Origin: Manduca sexta
Lineage: Eukaryota > Arthropoda > Insecta > Lepidoptera > Sphingidae
DNA: 64,000 bases
Direction: 5' to 3'
Assembly: GCF_014839805.1 (NCBI RefSeq)
Contig: NC_051142.1
Coordinates: 1,612,001-1,676,000 of the forward strand
The position numbers and the translations under genes are program-made. How positions within the stretch are numbered: the first letter of the stretch is position 1; each line of letters begins with the position of its first letter. Below are positions 14,531 to 27,355 of the stretch, piece by piece. The notes beneath the pieces were generated by a model. The model ran no database searches. It was given only the letters and a program-made list of their open reading frames with translations, and had not been told where the DNA came from.

Positions 14531-16159
14531 TCTTATTAAAAAAACTTATGATCCGGAGACATTTTTACATTATTTATAATTTGTATTAATGTATAAGTTT
14601 AAGTACTGCTTGTTTCCTGAACATTGATAAAAAAAAAATTAGGAGACATTAAAATTTTATATCGTATTTTAACCTGGTGACTGAATATTGAGTAGCTAAT
14701 TTGTCGAATTTCGTCACCAAGCAACAGTGAACCAGTTGTATTTATAACGCACTTATTATTATTAATTGCGTCACACTTTACACATCGTAGTGTATTAGTT
14801 GACTATTATACGACTTAAAATCTGGCACTCGAATATAATTATTACAATAAAGTAAGATACTCTAGATTAATGCCAAACGTGTTATATACTAAATAAACGT
14901 AGCTCATAAAATAAAAAAAACCGCGATATAATGCGAAAAATATTTTTATATCGATGTCTAACATTCGCGTAAATATAAGAAATCATATTGACACTATTTA
15001 GTTTTGTAACAAAAAAACGTTAATTTTCATGACAACCAGCCCTGCAAATAAGCATCAGTTAGAAGACCCTACGAATGTAATTTCGGTGATGTTTACGCAA
15101 GTCCGAGCGTCCGCTGCTGTTGCCTAACCTCCCGCATTCATTGTTCTACATCGCCGCCCACCAAGCAGCTTTCATTTACATGTAGTCACCACTTACTTCC
15201 ACCACCTAGCGTTAAGATTTACTATCAATAAAGCACCGACTTACTTATATCTAGTCAGAGAAACGGTAATGAGGTTGACAACATTTGCGGCGGACAACAA
15301 CCCAGAATCGTGTATGTGGAAATTGTTTCTTAAGAACTGAATGACCAGAGCAAGCCCACATACCTGATAATGTGCCATGACTGCTCGTACACAATAGAAA
15401 TACCATCTAGATTCTAGATACAAATTACATATATGGCTTTGCAGCGCTCGACACCTTTAATCATTTTTCTAGTAATAACGCAGACCTTCCAATAAGTACC
15501 GAACTTTGTCAGAAACCAGCAACATAGGTAAACAGAGCTGCAGTGTCTACCCAGACATACTCGTATACAACCACCTAGTCTAGACAGGGCGCGTGCGGGA
15601 GATGAGGGCGTGCGCTTTGTAACATCAATGTTTCTCGGGTAAGCATAACCGCCATAATAGCTTAGGTGTTGCATCCGTCCTCACATCCACCATCATCGAC
15701 TTCTGTAAGCCAGGATCGATAGCACGCATTTTTATGGCAACAAGCATTAAAGTCGGCGCTATGGAAATGTCTAAATTGTCTCTGATTCACTTATCAGTCT
15801 GTTTGTGATCAATTTTTATATGTATAGTATTACGCGGCGAGTTCATTGTTCGTCGCTAACGCCATATTGGGTGTACTATAACAGGACCCGGGTTTTGTCT
15901 GAGAATGTGTAATGAACGCGGGTACCACGCACACCTGCACTATACGTGCCGCGGTTACATCTGTCGATCAAATTATTATTTATCATTTACAAACTTACGA
16001 GTCGTCAGCATTACAGACGTATTTAACAGCAATTGTCTCCCAAGATTAGGGGACAACATAACAATATTATTCGGTCTAAATATCAATGAAATTCCCGTGT
16101 ATTGAATACGATAAAATCTTATCTTGCTTCTAACTTATATTAAAAATACAAAAGTATGT

Positions 16160-16330
16160 TTAAAATATATGTTTCTTAACGGTAAACGCAGAAACAGCGG
16201 AACAGATTTGGATGAAATTTGGCGCACGGGTAGACCATGTCCTGGATTAACACATATGCTACTTTTTATCACGGCACTTTGCTCCAACGGGAAATCGGAA
16301 AATAAAATTTCGTTTCTCCTGAGCCTACTC
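16160..16330 (+). repeat. Decayed Helitron-like or MITE fragment
   Basis: The phrase 'cggaacagatttggatgaaa' followed by 'tttggcgcacgggtagaccatgtcctgg' is typical of abundant lepidopteran non-autonomous elements. The same opening phrase recurs at about 56529-56560 in a Sec16 intron, so two relics of one family are in the window. Confidence 0.45.
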
Positions 16331-17239
16331 TTCAAGAAAAGTAAGAAGATGCAAAGCCAATGAGCACAATGCGTGATCATTCCATATTATAACGCTAATG
16401 TATGAAAACGTATGTAAATCACTACTAACGTTCCCGATGAGTTTATCAATCACAATAGTTTCACACGATACCGCTATTTCTCAACCTCGCCGTGCATATT
16501 CCGTTGTTACATTAGAGTACCGGTGTACCGTACAAATAGAGCTATTGTTACCCGAATCGTAGCTAAGGCTGAGATGAAAACTATTTTTTCTAGACCTAAA
16601 TCCAAGTTAAACATTATTTAACGAAGGTGTTGTTTAGATTGATTTTTTATTACTGAGAAAACATCAATATTCGAGGCCGTAGTATGCGTGCCGCGTAAAA
16701 CATATATTCCTTGTTTTTGTGATTTATACTGAGTCAAAGTTGGCTTTATCTATGTATACTAATATTAAAAAGGAAATTTTAACAGGGGCTAATCTCTTGA
16801 ACTACTATAACAGATATTGAAAATTCTTTCACTAATAGACGGCTACAGTATTTCGAGTGCTATGAGCTTCTTTATATGCCAGGAAAATATTTATGGAAAC
16901 AACATTTTTACAGTGGGCGGATTCATTTATTTATTTATAAAGATACACTAAACAGCTTACTGACAATAATTATCTAAATTACATTACAGTGGATCTAATG
17001 GCTAGTCAGAATCCAAATAGAAGTGTATACAACTTATTCAAATTAGGTGACACGCATATGTTATTTAGTTACAAAATAATAATAATAAATATAAAATATG
17101 TTGGCTAATGTAAGGCAGACGATGTGGGAGTTGTATTTGACTTGGGTGCTGTGGATAATATGTGTTTTACTGAGCGTCGGAAAGTATAATATTTTGAAGT
17201 GTGATTCGCGGGCAACATAGTCTATATACATCTTGGTCC

Positions 17240-17500
17240 TTCGCAGTCCTGGATTTGTAAATAAGACGTATAGGCCGCGGCCTATGGGCGGCAGCCCCTG
17301 AGAGGCGGCCGATTTCAGAAGACGCTCACTCGATTTAATTAATCATTCGATTATTTAACTTTAATGCCTTCCATAATACAAACAAATGGAAAACCTCCAT
17401 ATATACAAACATACAAACACACATAAATAAACCTACCTACATGGGGCGGCGGAAATAAAGTGTCCTACACTCATAAAAAATATAAATCCGGCACTGGTTC
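17240..17500 (+). repeat. Decayed interspersed repeat with 'ataggccgcggcctat' palindrome
   Basis: Holds a perfect 16-bp palindrome followed by 'gggcggcagcccc', and later 'ggggcggcggaaataaagtg'. This GC-rich sequence in AT-rich DNA resembles a lepidopteran interspersed repeat. A second related piece ('gccccccagatcgccagaat') is near 22925-22960. Class not determined. Confidence 0.35.
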
Positions 17501-20500
17501 TTTGTATAAACTGCGATCCAGTTCAAAAAACCATTGACAAAAATATGAACATTATCGATTTAATAAAAAAAGTAGTCGTGTTTTAGTTTTTATTTCATAG
17601 TATAAAGAGTAAAGACCCGAGTTATGAAGTGATAATGCCCTCCGCGCCCCATGAGGTTTCTATGACAACTCCTATAAAAAACAAAGGGTTTTAACATTTT
17701 ATCAACTGATTAAAAATACAATTTTGGAATAACCCAAAATGTTAAATTAGGGGACTTTTTGTTAACATTGATTTTAATTGTTTCATCGAAAACGTGCGCT
17801 GCCTAGTGTTTGAGGCTCTCTGTCAGATATTATTTAGTTTTTAGTTGTAAGCATTAACATTACTTATATTAATAAGAAATCACCTATTTGTAACCTTTGT
17901 TTGTGCAGGAATAAAATTACTATTTTAATGTACTGTTGGGCGTGTATTTGATATTTTTTACTCGGGTGGTTACAACTAAGCAAGCATAAAACAGAGTAAA
18001 TCTTCACAATAGTGGTTTATTCAGACTCCAGGCTGTCCAGGCAGGACAGCAGGCAGTCGCGTCCAGAAATCGACAGTACATACAGCAAAACATAGGCGCA
18101 AATACCTGGGAACCTTTGAGACACAACGACTACGTTTGTCCGCACTTTCTGTACAATCAATCAGTTTAATAACATTGCTATGCCAGAATAATAATATGTT
18201 ATCCTCACTTATGGTATTGTGACTTGTGAGATGCAGAGGGGCGACACGCATCGTCTGCTTTTACCAACAAACATAACATTTCTATCAGCTATAACAGATA
18301 AAATTTTACTAAATTATAAATTAGATAGACGGTCGAGTGGTTTTAGGTAGAGCTTTGGTGTGGTGGTTCGAGCGTGTGCAAGCGATAAGCTTCCCTGATC
18401 GCAAAGTTGTTCAACTTGGTAATGATTCTTTATGACAAACAGCATTAAAAAATATAAAAGCACTTACACTCATTTATAAACTAACCAGCATAATAAAAAC
18501 CCCCCTATGATGTGGTAAAATTTGAAACTATTTTTTGTACTAACAATGTTAACTTTAAAATGAAGAAGCAAAATTGGCACTCAAAAGCTTTTCTTTTTAT
18601 TTTCTTGGTCAAGCCAAAACGAGGTTTACTTTTTGATTTAGTTTGCATGTACTATGTAGTAATATTTGAAATGGGGGAACCGATATAAAAAAAATATTTT
18701 GTATTTTATAGTGATTGCTTTGAATCTACAATAAGGCTTTTACGCAAACGAACTCACGAGCAAGAAATTCATTAAAGTTCTTGACTCTAGTTCCCTGTGA
18801 TTCGTTACAGGCGTCGGTAATTTAAAATGGACAATATCAAAAATCACGTGAAAAATTATATATTTTTAATTACAAGTATTATGGCCAGATGCACAGACTC
18901 TCCACACTATGTAATTAAAATGAATTACATTACATTTTAACTACAAGCCATGTAATGGTAGAATTCACGTACGTTTCTGGCAACAGCGGAATGTAGTGTT
19001 TCCATTTTGGCAGTAATGTGGGTGCGTAATGGGCGACACCTGGCGGCCGGCACATTCCTCCAGCATTGGTAACGAGTGTGATCGATCAACTAGGTTCCTT
19101 AAGGTGAGGATACACTGGCACGCTTATTTGGTATTTAATGCAAGTCTTTACCTACAAACCTACGTCCGTATTTATATCTAGCCAAAAAACATTTTTACAA
19201 ATCATAATTGACGCCCTAGCTTCTGGGTGAATTAAAAAAAAAATAGAATATGGGGTCTATTGTTTTATTTTTTATGTCTGTCAATACATTGTACCATAAG
19301 CGTTGAAATATTTTTGCTTTAATTGGGCGCTGTTGTTGGCACCTGCACTCAACAAACTTGCAAGCTAAGCATCTTAATGCGCGCGCGCGATTTCTAGATC
19401 TTGTATTGAGGTCGGACATGACGTTATTCTTTCAATCCTTGATAATCAATTAGGCTGTTTGAAGGCCTTCCGTTACCCGCTGTCTTGCATATTTATATAC
19501 CATTACAGTGGGTAAGATTTAAGATGCGGGTATATAAGCGTTATACAAATATATTTAAGTATAGACTGTAGAGGAAATAGCAGGGCGGTGGCCAGTTTGA
19601 TTTGTAATGCCAGAATTTTCAATGAGGTCACATGAGGTAAAACACCCGGAACGTTTCAAATTTACAAGCGATCAATACATATTGATATTAGTGGCGACTT
19701 ATATGTGACTATGTGCACCCAGCCTGAACTACGCGAAATAGGCCGCCCGGGTATAAAACTCATCATTTTAATGATCTACTATACTTTTTTTATTCGCTAC
19801 ATAAAACGTAGATCCCACTTATATCCGTTTTGTGTAATGAAAGTTAAAAATAAAACATAGGTATGCACTTGCTTGTCAAAATCAAATATTTTAGCGCCTT
19901 GGAGGACGTCTTTAATGTTTTCTAAGGAAAGAGAACGGAAATTATTCTTGACTATAACTGTAGGCTAATCGTCCCGGAAATGAACTTATACGCGGACGGA
20001 ACCACGAGCAAAAACTATAGACAACAAATAGCAATGGTTAAATAATGCAAATATAATGCCGCGCGGATGGAATAGCACAGCTATTATTCAAATAAGGATT
20101 GTATTTCGTGACTGGTGTCATCGCGCTCCGTAATTGTCTCGGTTCATTGCTGGCCGCGGACCCCAGTCAATGTCAAACCTGACGTGCAGGTGTTTACTGA
20201 TAAACCATTACTGTAACCTACAAAAATAGTATCAAGCAGCCAGTGTAAACAAACAGCCAATGAGCGTGAGTGTTCCAGTGTGAAGGACATTGAAGCCAGT
20301 AATTAGGTAGATATAATTTTTGTATAATTTGACTTCCGACGCCTTAAGGTGAGAAGCCTAGTGATGTGCTATAGTAATTCAACTTCTGTCTGATTACGAA
20401 CAGTCATGACTTACATTTTTGAAGCTTTGTCGAAGAAATAGACGAGACGACGGTACCCACACAAAGTGATACCCGCGCATAAGAGCATGTATTGCGCTAA

Positions 20501-21774
20501 ACAAAACCATTAAATAATAAATAGGTTATGTACTAATAAGGATAAACGCCGACCTTTGTTTCGAAGAAAGTTCGGCACACGCTTAAATGGTACTTTCCAA
20601 CGCTCGTGAGCACCGGCACACACACAAACACACATGCACACAAACAATAAAACGCGCTGCTTTCATTTCAGACAGAGGGGGTCTCCGACAACCGAAACTT
20701 GCAAAATTTCACTTCACACGCCGCCGCTTGCTGCACAAACTCATAGTTCAGTTGATATGGATTAACAAATGTTCTTGCAATCATAACTGGAAAATACATG
20801 TCAGTCAGTTTTAGAAATCATTACTAATCGTGATTTAATTAACTGCTAATTTATATGTAATTAAATTATGAGTATGCAAGAGTCGGATTTGTGCATACAT
20901 ATATGTACTATGTACAGATATAACATAGATGTAGTTGAGAAAATAGTAAAGCATTTCACTTTGCGCGACCTTGACATACAACTTTCGCTTTATGTGACAT
21001 TTAACTCATGTATTCCAATCTTAAATTTAACGAGTAAACTCATAGTTAGCGATCACAGCGCAAGTACGACTAGAGGGCAAAGTGACGATGTTCAGTAACA
21101 AACCCGAATAGAAACCTAATACTCACTATTATCATATCTATTGAAGCGGCACATCTGACTGATTTCCATAACATGCATAACACACGCTGACTCACGCGCC
21201 AGCTAGCTGCGTTCGACATTTTTAACGTAACAAAGATTTCCCATCTCAGCACACCAAGGTTAGAGTACAATACTGTGTGCTATATTACTTGATATTGATG
21301 TGTAAATTGTAATGTGTCATTCTATAGAGATCCTCCTTAAGATAAGCAACAAATCTTGCTGAAGACGATTTGCGCAAGTACTTTCCATCGTGCAAAAAAT
21401 CACGGCAAGCAACTTCTGCACAATTTTGAAGCTTGCAGGGGATACGGAAGCGCGCATGTATATAGATTTATTCAAATATTGCCGATAGTCTAAATGCATC
21501 TGAAAGTTCTGCGCAATGAATTGCTGCGAGAAGTTGTTAGTCTAATATCAGCATTATGACATTCTTACATGCAGATAATCTAACGTAACATCCGCCCTAA
21601 AATAAGTTATCTCTCCTTCCACGCATCCCGTCACGGCGTCTCGCTTTGCCCGCTGAAGACATACAATACTGCTCATGAATATCTTCAATGTGATCAAATA
21701 TATATACGATTTCTTCATTACAAATTTCGCACTATCCTCTAGCAGCAGGACTAACATGTGTAGTGCCATTCGTC

Positions 21775-21822
21775 ACTTTATGAATTATACTTTAAAGTTC
21801 CGTGTGGTGTTGCTACTGTGAA
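21775..21822 (+). repeat. Dispersed lepidopteran repeat fragment
   Basis: Carries 'aaagttccgtgtggtgttgc', shared with the copy at 4690-4770. It is surrounded by unalignable AT-rich sequence. Confidence 0.55.
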
Positions 21823-24531
21823 ACCTAATGGCGTTTACCATCGTGTGAGTGACCTATTCCCGAATTCAAAACATTTGATTGATTCCGTCCTAGCCGAATT
21901 TCGGCCACGGTGGCCAGTCTCATGGGAGGTCAGTCAGGTACGCAGAATGTTTTATAATGCACAAGTGTGTGCGCAATACACAGGTGTACTCCCTATTCCT
22001 TCACTCTCATAGTCCAGTGAGATGTCAATCCGACATGACCAGAGAGAGATCAGACGCAGGACGTACGGCTTTACGTGCTTTAAAAAAAACATTTATATAA
22101 ATTTCCAGTCGTAAGAATGGATATTGAGAAAAACACTCAATATCATCTTACTAGTTTTGTCCACGACGCGGCAAGCTGTACGTCCGTTAAAATGCACTCG
22201 AGACCAAAAAAAAATTCCTATTACAGAATAAAAATACACAATATAATAAATACTACGTCCATATAACAGACCTTTCACGTCTTCCGATATTCACAAGCAA
22301 GCGTCATTAAACACTATAATGATCTGTTCATCGGGCTCAATGACTAGCAATGACGGCCACAGAGGCTTCGGGAGTAGTTCATTAGAATGACACTCAGTTT
22401 AATGTCGAATCGTGAACATTATGATCAGAATATAGGTAAGTATACCAGTACGTACATCTGCTGGAGGTAGGTTATATTTTATATGCGCCCGGATAAGGAG
22501 CCACTGAAGTGTTAAAACCCGCCATAGTGGTCCACGTAAGTGTCATGTTCAGGGATCAGCGTGTATATCCGGTTCCAACAGGCCGGCATAATTATGTCGA
22601 CTGCCCAAGGGTAATCATCAGACGACATTATATTACACCCCACTCCACTTCCCGTCAGGTACACGTATAAAAAAGCATAGATTATAAAAGTATTATTTAA
22701 GAATAGAACAGTTCTGATTTTTATTTATAGTAGGTTCTAATGTTTGGAGTAGCCGCCTATGGATGGTGTTGCTTTTCTTAATGGACAATTGTTATTTACC
22801 GCAGTCTACAGTACCGGCTTTAAGAGGTGGCGCAGGCTGTGGTCCAAAATTCATCGCCCAAAGAAACAATAATACAGATGGGACCTAAAAAAATAGTCGC
22901 CACAAAAGAGTTCGCCGAATTTTTTGCCCCCCAGATCGCCAGAATAGCTAAAGCCGGTCCTGTCTGTTTACGTTTTTTCTAAGCTGACATACTAGAGTGC
23001 TTCCTCACTGCTTTTTGGCGTACTTTATAGTGGTGGCAGACTGCCGTAAACCTAGAAAGAAGTACTAATTTGGTACCCGTATAGTATTCCTGTTGAGTAC
23101 GCGTGTTTATTTATATTCATGAATATATTAATAAATTACTGATGTTTATTGACATTGAGGATCCTTCTGTGGACAAAAAAAATTATACGCAATTAAAACT
23201 AAAAGACTGAATAATTAATATGAATAATCGTCTCGCCGTCGGACATACATATATAACAAATTCCATATAAAATATCATCGAAATCATTTGCTACTATTTA
23301 ATTCAATGTATCGTATTTTAATATAAGAGGTTTTAAAACGAGAAACCCAAGAAAGTGCGTATCGGGCATGCCGTGAGTTAGTTAAAACCGTGAAATATTT
23401 ACGCTAAAGTTGATTTTCACGTGAGTATTTGTGAGGCCGTGGTACTGCCTAGATTAGGCTATCAGTGGCGAAGGGTGACATTTTTCGTAAGAGAACCCGA
23501 CATATACTTAGGTATTAATATGCATGAATGCGATCTGCAAATCGATGTAATGATAATTACATTTTGAACAAATTACTAAAGGGAATCTGGCAGGAATCGT
23601 GTTATATTGGCCCTTCGCCACTGCTATAACTGTCGGCAAAACTGGTCGCAGAGCAGCTGTAGCGCATATAGCTGGCCCAGAGTAAAGGCGTGAGGCGTGG
23701 TAGACTCAGATGTTTTTGCACACTACCTAGTTACTACTGATATCTGACGGAAACCCTGATTTTACACACTAATAATGACGCCGGATTCGAAGTCTCGATC
23801 TGCGACAAACATGGGATCGTGCTAATAGAAACCACGATAGTCTTGCGCTATCCCACACATCTCACATGCAATTTGCCATTCCTAAGGTCAGACTTAGAGC
23901 AAGAAAACTTGCAGAAATTTAGTTCTGCAAGCCATTTTTATTGTGTAAACAACCACGACAAGCTGTCTTTTACCAACTTAAGAGTAAATTGTTAGTACCA
24001 AAGTTTGCAGAGCTTCTGGGGAGTCGTATGTGTACAGAATTGTTTGATTATTGCCGCTAGCGTAAATACAATTGGACATTTTTGCGCAGTGAATTACTGC
24101 AAAAACTTGCGAGTCTAAATTTTACATTAGCTTTCAGATATATTGTGCGAGCGGAGTCGCGGGCATTTATTAGTAAAGAGAATATGTTTTTTATACACAA
24201 GAATAATTAATGTAAGTAATTACAATAATTATAGTCAAGTAGTAACAGAAATGGGATATTCGCCATATTTTCTAAGTCAGCACTGGTATTCATTGAATAG
24301 AAATGACTTTCAGTACTTCTTTAAAAAAAATGAGCGGGTTTTAGTAAGCATCGGCCCGTGATAACATGGCCACAAATGTAATTACCTTCACAAAACCTTT
24401 CACACGTGTGCCGCAGGGCATTACTTATCCGATCAAATCCAATTCAATATATACACACCGCACGACTTATTAAAATTTTATTGTAAAAAAATATTTCTCA
24501 AAATGAATAAAGAAGAAATGTCTACACCTAC

Positions 24532-24580
24532 CTGCCAGCCCAACAGCGCCGCGTCGCCCCCAAACAACATCCACCGTCAT
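24532..24580 (-). CDS. First coding exon of an unidentified minus-strand gene
   Basis: On the minus strand an ATG at 24580 opens a frame reading MTVDVVWGRRGAVGLA, which reaches a strong donor CAG|GTAGGT (exon ends 24532, phase 1). The exon is GC-rich while its surroundings are AT-rich. About 200 bp upstream are two overlapping arthropod initiators TCAGT (24775-24783, minus strand), giving a believable transcription start and leader. No following exon was found before the left edge, so the first intron would exceed 24.5 kb. The protein is not identifiable from 16 residues. MINDY3 starts about 1 kb away on the other strand, so the two may be divergently transcribed. Confidence 0.5.
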
Positions 24581-24774
24581 AATGTCGAAACAACAAAAAC
24601 ACATACAAGAACTAAACAACTACATTAAATTAACATTAATTCGTCAAAACATAATTCACTCAACAAGAACTCCGGCGTGTTAATTAAATTAAACGAAATC
24701 ATACGAAAAACACAAAGGTTTAGGTGTCACGAAAATAAAAATTTGAAAATGAACACCACAAAACAAAGTTCGCG

Positions 24775-24783
24775 ACTGACTGA
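24775..24783 (-). promoter_or_regulatory. Tandem initiator motifs (TCAGTCAGT)
   Basis: Two overlapping TCAGT initiators on the minus strand lie about 195-200 bp upstream of the ATG at 24580. In arthropods TCAGT is the usual Inr core. No TATA box is evident. The position fits the start of the minus-strand gene. Confidence 0.4.
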
Positions 24784-24799
24784 CAAAAATGACAAATTG

Positions 24800-25740
24800 T
24801 CTGAAAATTGACAGATGACATTACTAAAACATGGCCAATAAAAACACCAAATTTCTACCATTATCATTATTCCTCATCAAAGGAAATTTTTTTTTTTGTA
24901 AATTATGTATTAAATATCTATTTATTACGTTAAATTCATCTAGTACTACCTATCATATATGTGGAATAAAAATCTTACTTTAAATCTAGATACAGTGACA
25001 CCCACAAAAATATTTTTCTTGTGTAGCAATAACAACGCAAGTGTTCTTCATCTTGTGGATACTAATTTTTCGAGTCGTTCTTTTTGGTCTATTATATTAT
25101 AAGTGTAATATTTTATTTATATTTTAATTAATATTTTATTAAAAAACATCAACATTTAAATTTATATTTTATTAAAAAACATCAAGTTTCTTATTTATAG
25201 CCATGTAATAAAAGCTACGATGAAAAATAAGCTGAACAGCTAGGCCCGGCCATTCTATTTAAATTTAGCTTGATATAATATATATAACATCCAATGAATT
25301 TATAATAACAGACATTTAATTAAAAGTTAGACAAAAAGTAGTTTACTTATAAATTTGCATCCATATTATTCTAAATAATAAACCCTGTAATCATCGAAGC
25401 CAAAATTAATTGAAATTCCCGCCATTGTTTTAAAAGTAAAATATATTATTTTTAAAAATAGATACCAGGAAAAAAATCTTTTAATTTTACTATTGCGGTA
25501 ATAATTAAAATACCAACACGTAATATATTTTGTTATAAAAAGCCATGTGAAGATTTTTTGTAAAAACATTTTTTTATATTTCTAAATAGTTTTCTAAAAA
25601 AGTCGCTAAAGAAATGACGATAGTGACATTACAAAATGTTGCTATTTTTCATTAAAAAAAAATGGCAGCCTTTATGTCGTAAGCTTTTCTTTTCTTTTCT
25701 GACGAAAAGTTTTTATTAACAATTTATGGAAGGTTTATAA
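24800..25740. other. AT-rich intergenic region between divergent genes
   Basis: No coding sequence is supported. A 21-bp direct repeat 'tattttattaaaaaacatca' occurs twice about 32 bp apart (near 25132 and 25164). A T-run lies at about 24887-24898. The minus-strand 67-codon frame at 25366-25569 is Phe/Tyr/Lys-rich and looks like chance translation of AT-rich DNA. Confidence 0.5.
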
Positions 25741-25830
25741 TGCTATTTGAATCGATTCAGATGATCAATCAGCATCAGAAAATATTAAAATAATTATCAA
25801 ACGTGCTAAGTCATGCACTGGATATCGGCA
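25741..25830 (+). other. MINDY3: Probable 5' untranslated exon of MINDY3
   Basis: A strong donor GTAAGT begins at 25831, and a clean acceptor (taattgcag) ends at 25965, giving a 135-bp intron before the coding exon. The sequence before the donor has several ATGs whose frames stop quickly (for example ATG 25741), so it would be a leader with short upstream ORFs. The 5' limit given here is arbitrary; the donor position is what the sequence shows. Confidence 0.4.
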
Positions 25831-25987
25831 GTAAGTACTACGTGGTTATGCTCTTTTTGTGGCCGTAGTTTTACATTAATTTATTTTCCTGTTCCTACGG
25901 TCATTACCCATTTTTAATGCATTTCGAGTGTGACGTATGTTTCATATAATACGATTTAATTGCAGGTGTAGTGAACTTGGGGGACTT

Positions 25988-27355
25988 ATGCAAATGTTGA
26001 ACGGTTCGAACGCGACCGAAATCAGTAGTTCAGCAACGGTTACGAATAAAGAAAACATGAGTGCAGGCAGTGCGACGCTAGAGCGCGAGCTGGCGGGCAC
26101 GCGCCGCCTGCTGTGGGGCGAGCACGTGAAGGAGGACGTGTTCCGCCGCTGGGCGCAGGGCTTCCAGTTTAGTGCCGACGAGCCGAGCGCGCTTATTCAA
26201 CAGGAGGGCGGCCCGTGCGCCGCCATCGCACCAGTCCAGGGCTTCCTACTCAAGATCCTGTTATCAGAGACTCCAGGACATAGTTTTCAAGATTTGACCT
26301 CGGAGAAGTGCAATTCGTTGCTTGTTAGAGCAGTGTGTACAATTTTAAGCCAGTGTCTAGCGCCTAAGTACAATGTGGCGGTGTACCGCAAGACGGACCT
26401 GGACGCGGACACAAGCGGCGGCAACAGCGTCAGTGTGGATGAACAGTCGTGTGATACTATTGAACACTTCCATCGGTGCATTCAAGTACACTCGTTTCAG
26501 ACTCTGTCTGAGGTAGAGGCATTCTACACAAGGAACATTCGGATATTGAAAGACAAATATGGTGTTCTGTTACTGTTGTACAGTGTCATACTCAGCAAAG
26601 GCATCGATATAGTGGAGGCGGAACTGTCAGAGCTGTCAGACCCCCTGATACATTCTATATATGGTTACGGTTCACAGGGACTCATTAATTTGATGCTCAC
26701 TGGAAGAGCTGTGGCCCATGTGTGGGACCATGATCAGGTAGTCGGTGGGTTACGGTTACGAGGTATAGAAAGACAAAATGACATAGGTTTTTTGACAATC
26801 ATGGAGCACATGCAGTATTGCACGGTTGGATCGTTTTACAAAAATCCCAAACATCCAGTGTGGGTGCTGGCCTCTGAGACCCATCTCACAGTACTGTTCT
26901 CGCTGGAGAGGCGGCTGGCAGCGCCAGAGACAGTTGGAGAATCTGCAGAGAGAATATTTCGCTCATTTGACCCTGAGGGCAATAACTTTATACCTTCAGC
27001 AGCATTGCAAGATGTTTTATGTGCAGCCGACCTAGTTAGTGAGCCTGAATATGTAGAATTGATGAGGCGGAAACTGGATTCTGAAAACCTGGGAATAATA
27101 CTTTTGAGTGCATTCATGGATGAGTTCTTCCCAGGATGTGAGCGTGGGGCACCTGATACTTTCACCTTGCACCATTATAATGGGCTAGCACGGAGTAATC
27201 CTGGTGGGCAAGTCGTGTTCCGTACCGGGCGAGCCGCCCTACTAGAGTGTCCTATGCGTGCCGCCACCACTGACCCTATGCTCACTTGCTTGCAGACTAA
27301 GTGGCCCAGCATTGATGTGGTCTGGGATGATGGTCACTCTCCTTCACTTAACTAG
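25988..27355 (+). CDS. MINDY3: Ubiquitin carboxyl-terminal hydrolase MINDY-3 (FAM188A/CARP)
   Basis: Predicted 455-aa cysteine deubiquitinase of the MINDY family; members cleave K48-linked polyubiquitin chains and act in cytosol and nucleus. The family signature EGGPCAAIAPVQ places the catalytic Cys at residue 77; the His is in SETHLTVLF at about 299. The GSQGLINLMLTGRAVAHVWD block lies between them. A degenerate EF-hand-like segment (IFRSFDPEGNNFIPS) is near 323-338, as in human MINDY3, and the protein ends in the same SPSLN. Human MINDY3 is 445 aa, so the length is normal. ATG 25988 is the first after a clean acceptor at 25965; an ATG at 25937 would read through that acceptor, and MSAGSAT at about 26057 aligns best with the human N terminus. 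The coding sequence has no intron, unlike the human gene. Confidence 0.93.
   Translation: MQMLNGSNATEISSSATVTNKENMSAGSATLERELAGTRRLLWGEHVKEDVFRRWAQGFQFSADEPSALIQQEGGPCAAIAPVQGFLLKILLSETPGHSFQDLTSEKCNSLLVRAVCTILSQCLAPKYNVAVYRKTDLDADTSGGNSVSVDEQSCDTIEHFHRCIQVHSFQTLSEVEAFYTRNIRILKDKYGVLLLLYSVILSKGIDIVEAELSELSDPLIHSIYGYGSQGLINLMLTGRAVAHVWDHDQVVGGLRLRGIERQNDIGFLTIMEHMQYCTVGSFYKNPKHPVWVLASETHLTVLFSLERRLAAPETVGESAERIFRSFDPEGNNFIPSAALQDVLCAADLVSEPEYVELMRRKLDSENLGIILLSAFMDEFFPGCERGAPDTFTLHHYNGLARSNPGGQVVFRTGRAALLECPMRAATTDPMLTCLQTKWPSIDVVWDDGHSPSLN

Larger units (their letters stand above)
1..24531 (-). other. Long gene-poor stretch, probably first intron of a minus-strand gene
   Basis: No frame shows a long or GC-biased reading frame, and I found no exon with good splice flanks and sensible protein apart from the one at its right edge. 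The DNA is AT-rich with scattered decayed repeats. A minus-strand first coding exon with a strong donor ends at 24532, and no minus-strand continuation was found before the left edge, so the stretch is best read as its first intron, at least 24.5 kb. It contains three GC-rich islands (about 2703-2791, 5785-5910 and 12505-12600), listed separately. That it is an intron is inference; it could be intergenic if the exon call is wrong. Confidence 0.45.

Noticed and set aside
18330..18400. tRNA-like stretch with 'tggttcgagc'
   Set aside because: A B-box-like string is present, but no matching A box, acceptor stem or anticodon arm could be folded; probably a decayed repeat.
20587..20660. CA-rich run with an acceptor-like 'tttcatttcag' after it
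   Set aside because: The downstream sequence has no sustained frame or donor; treated as a simple repeat beside chance splice-like sequence.
25937..25987. Upstream ATG at 25937 as MINDY3 start
   Set aside because: The sequence between it and 25965 is a polypyrimidine tract and a TTGCAG acceptor, so it is probably intronic; the family homology begins later.
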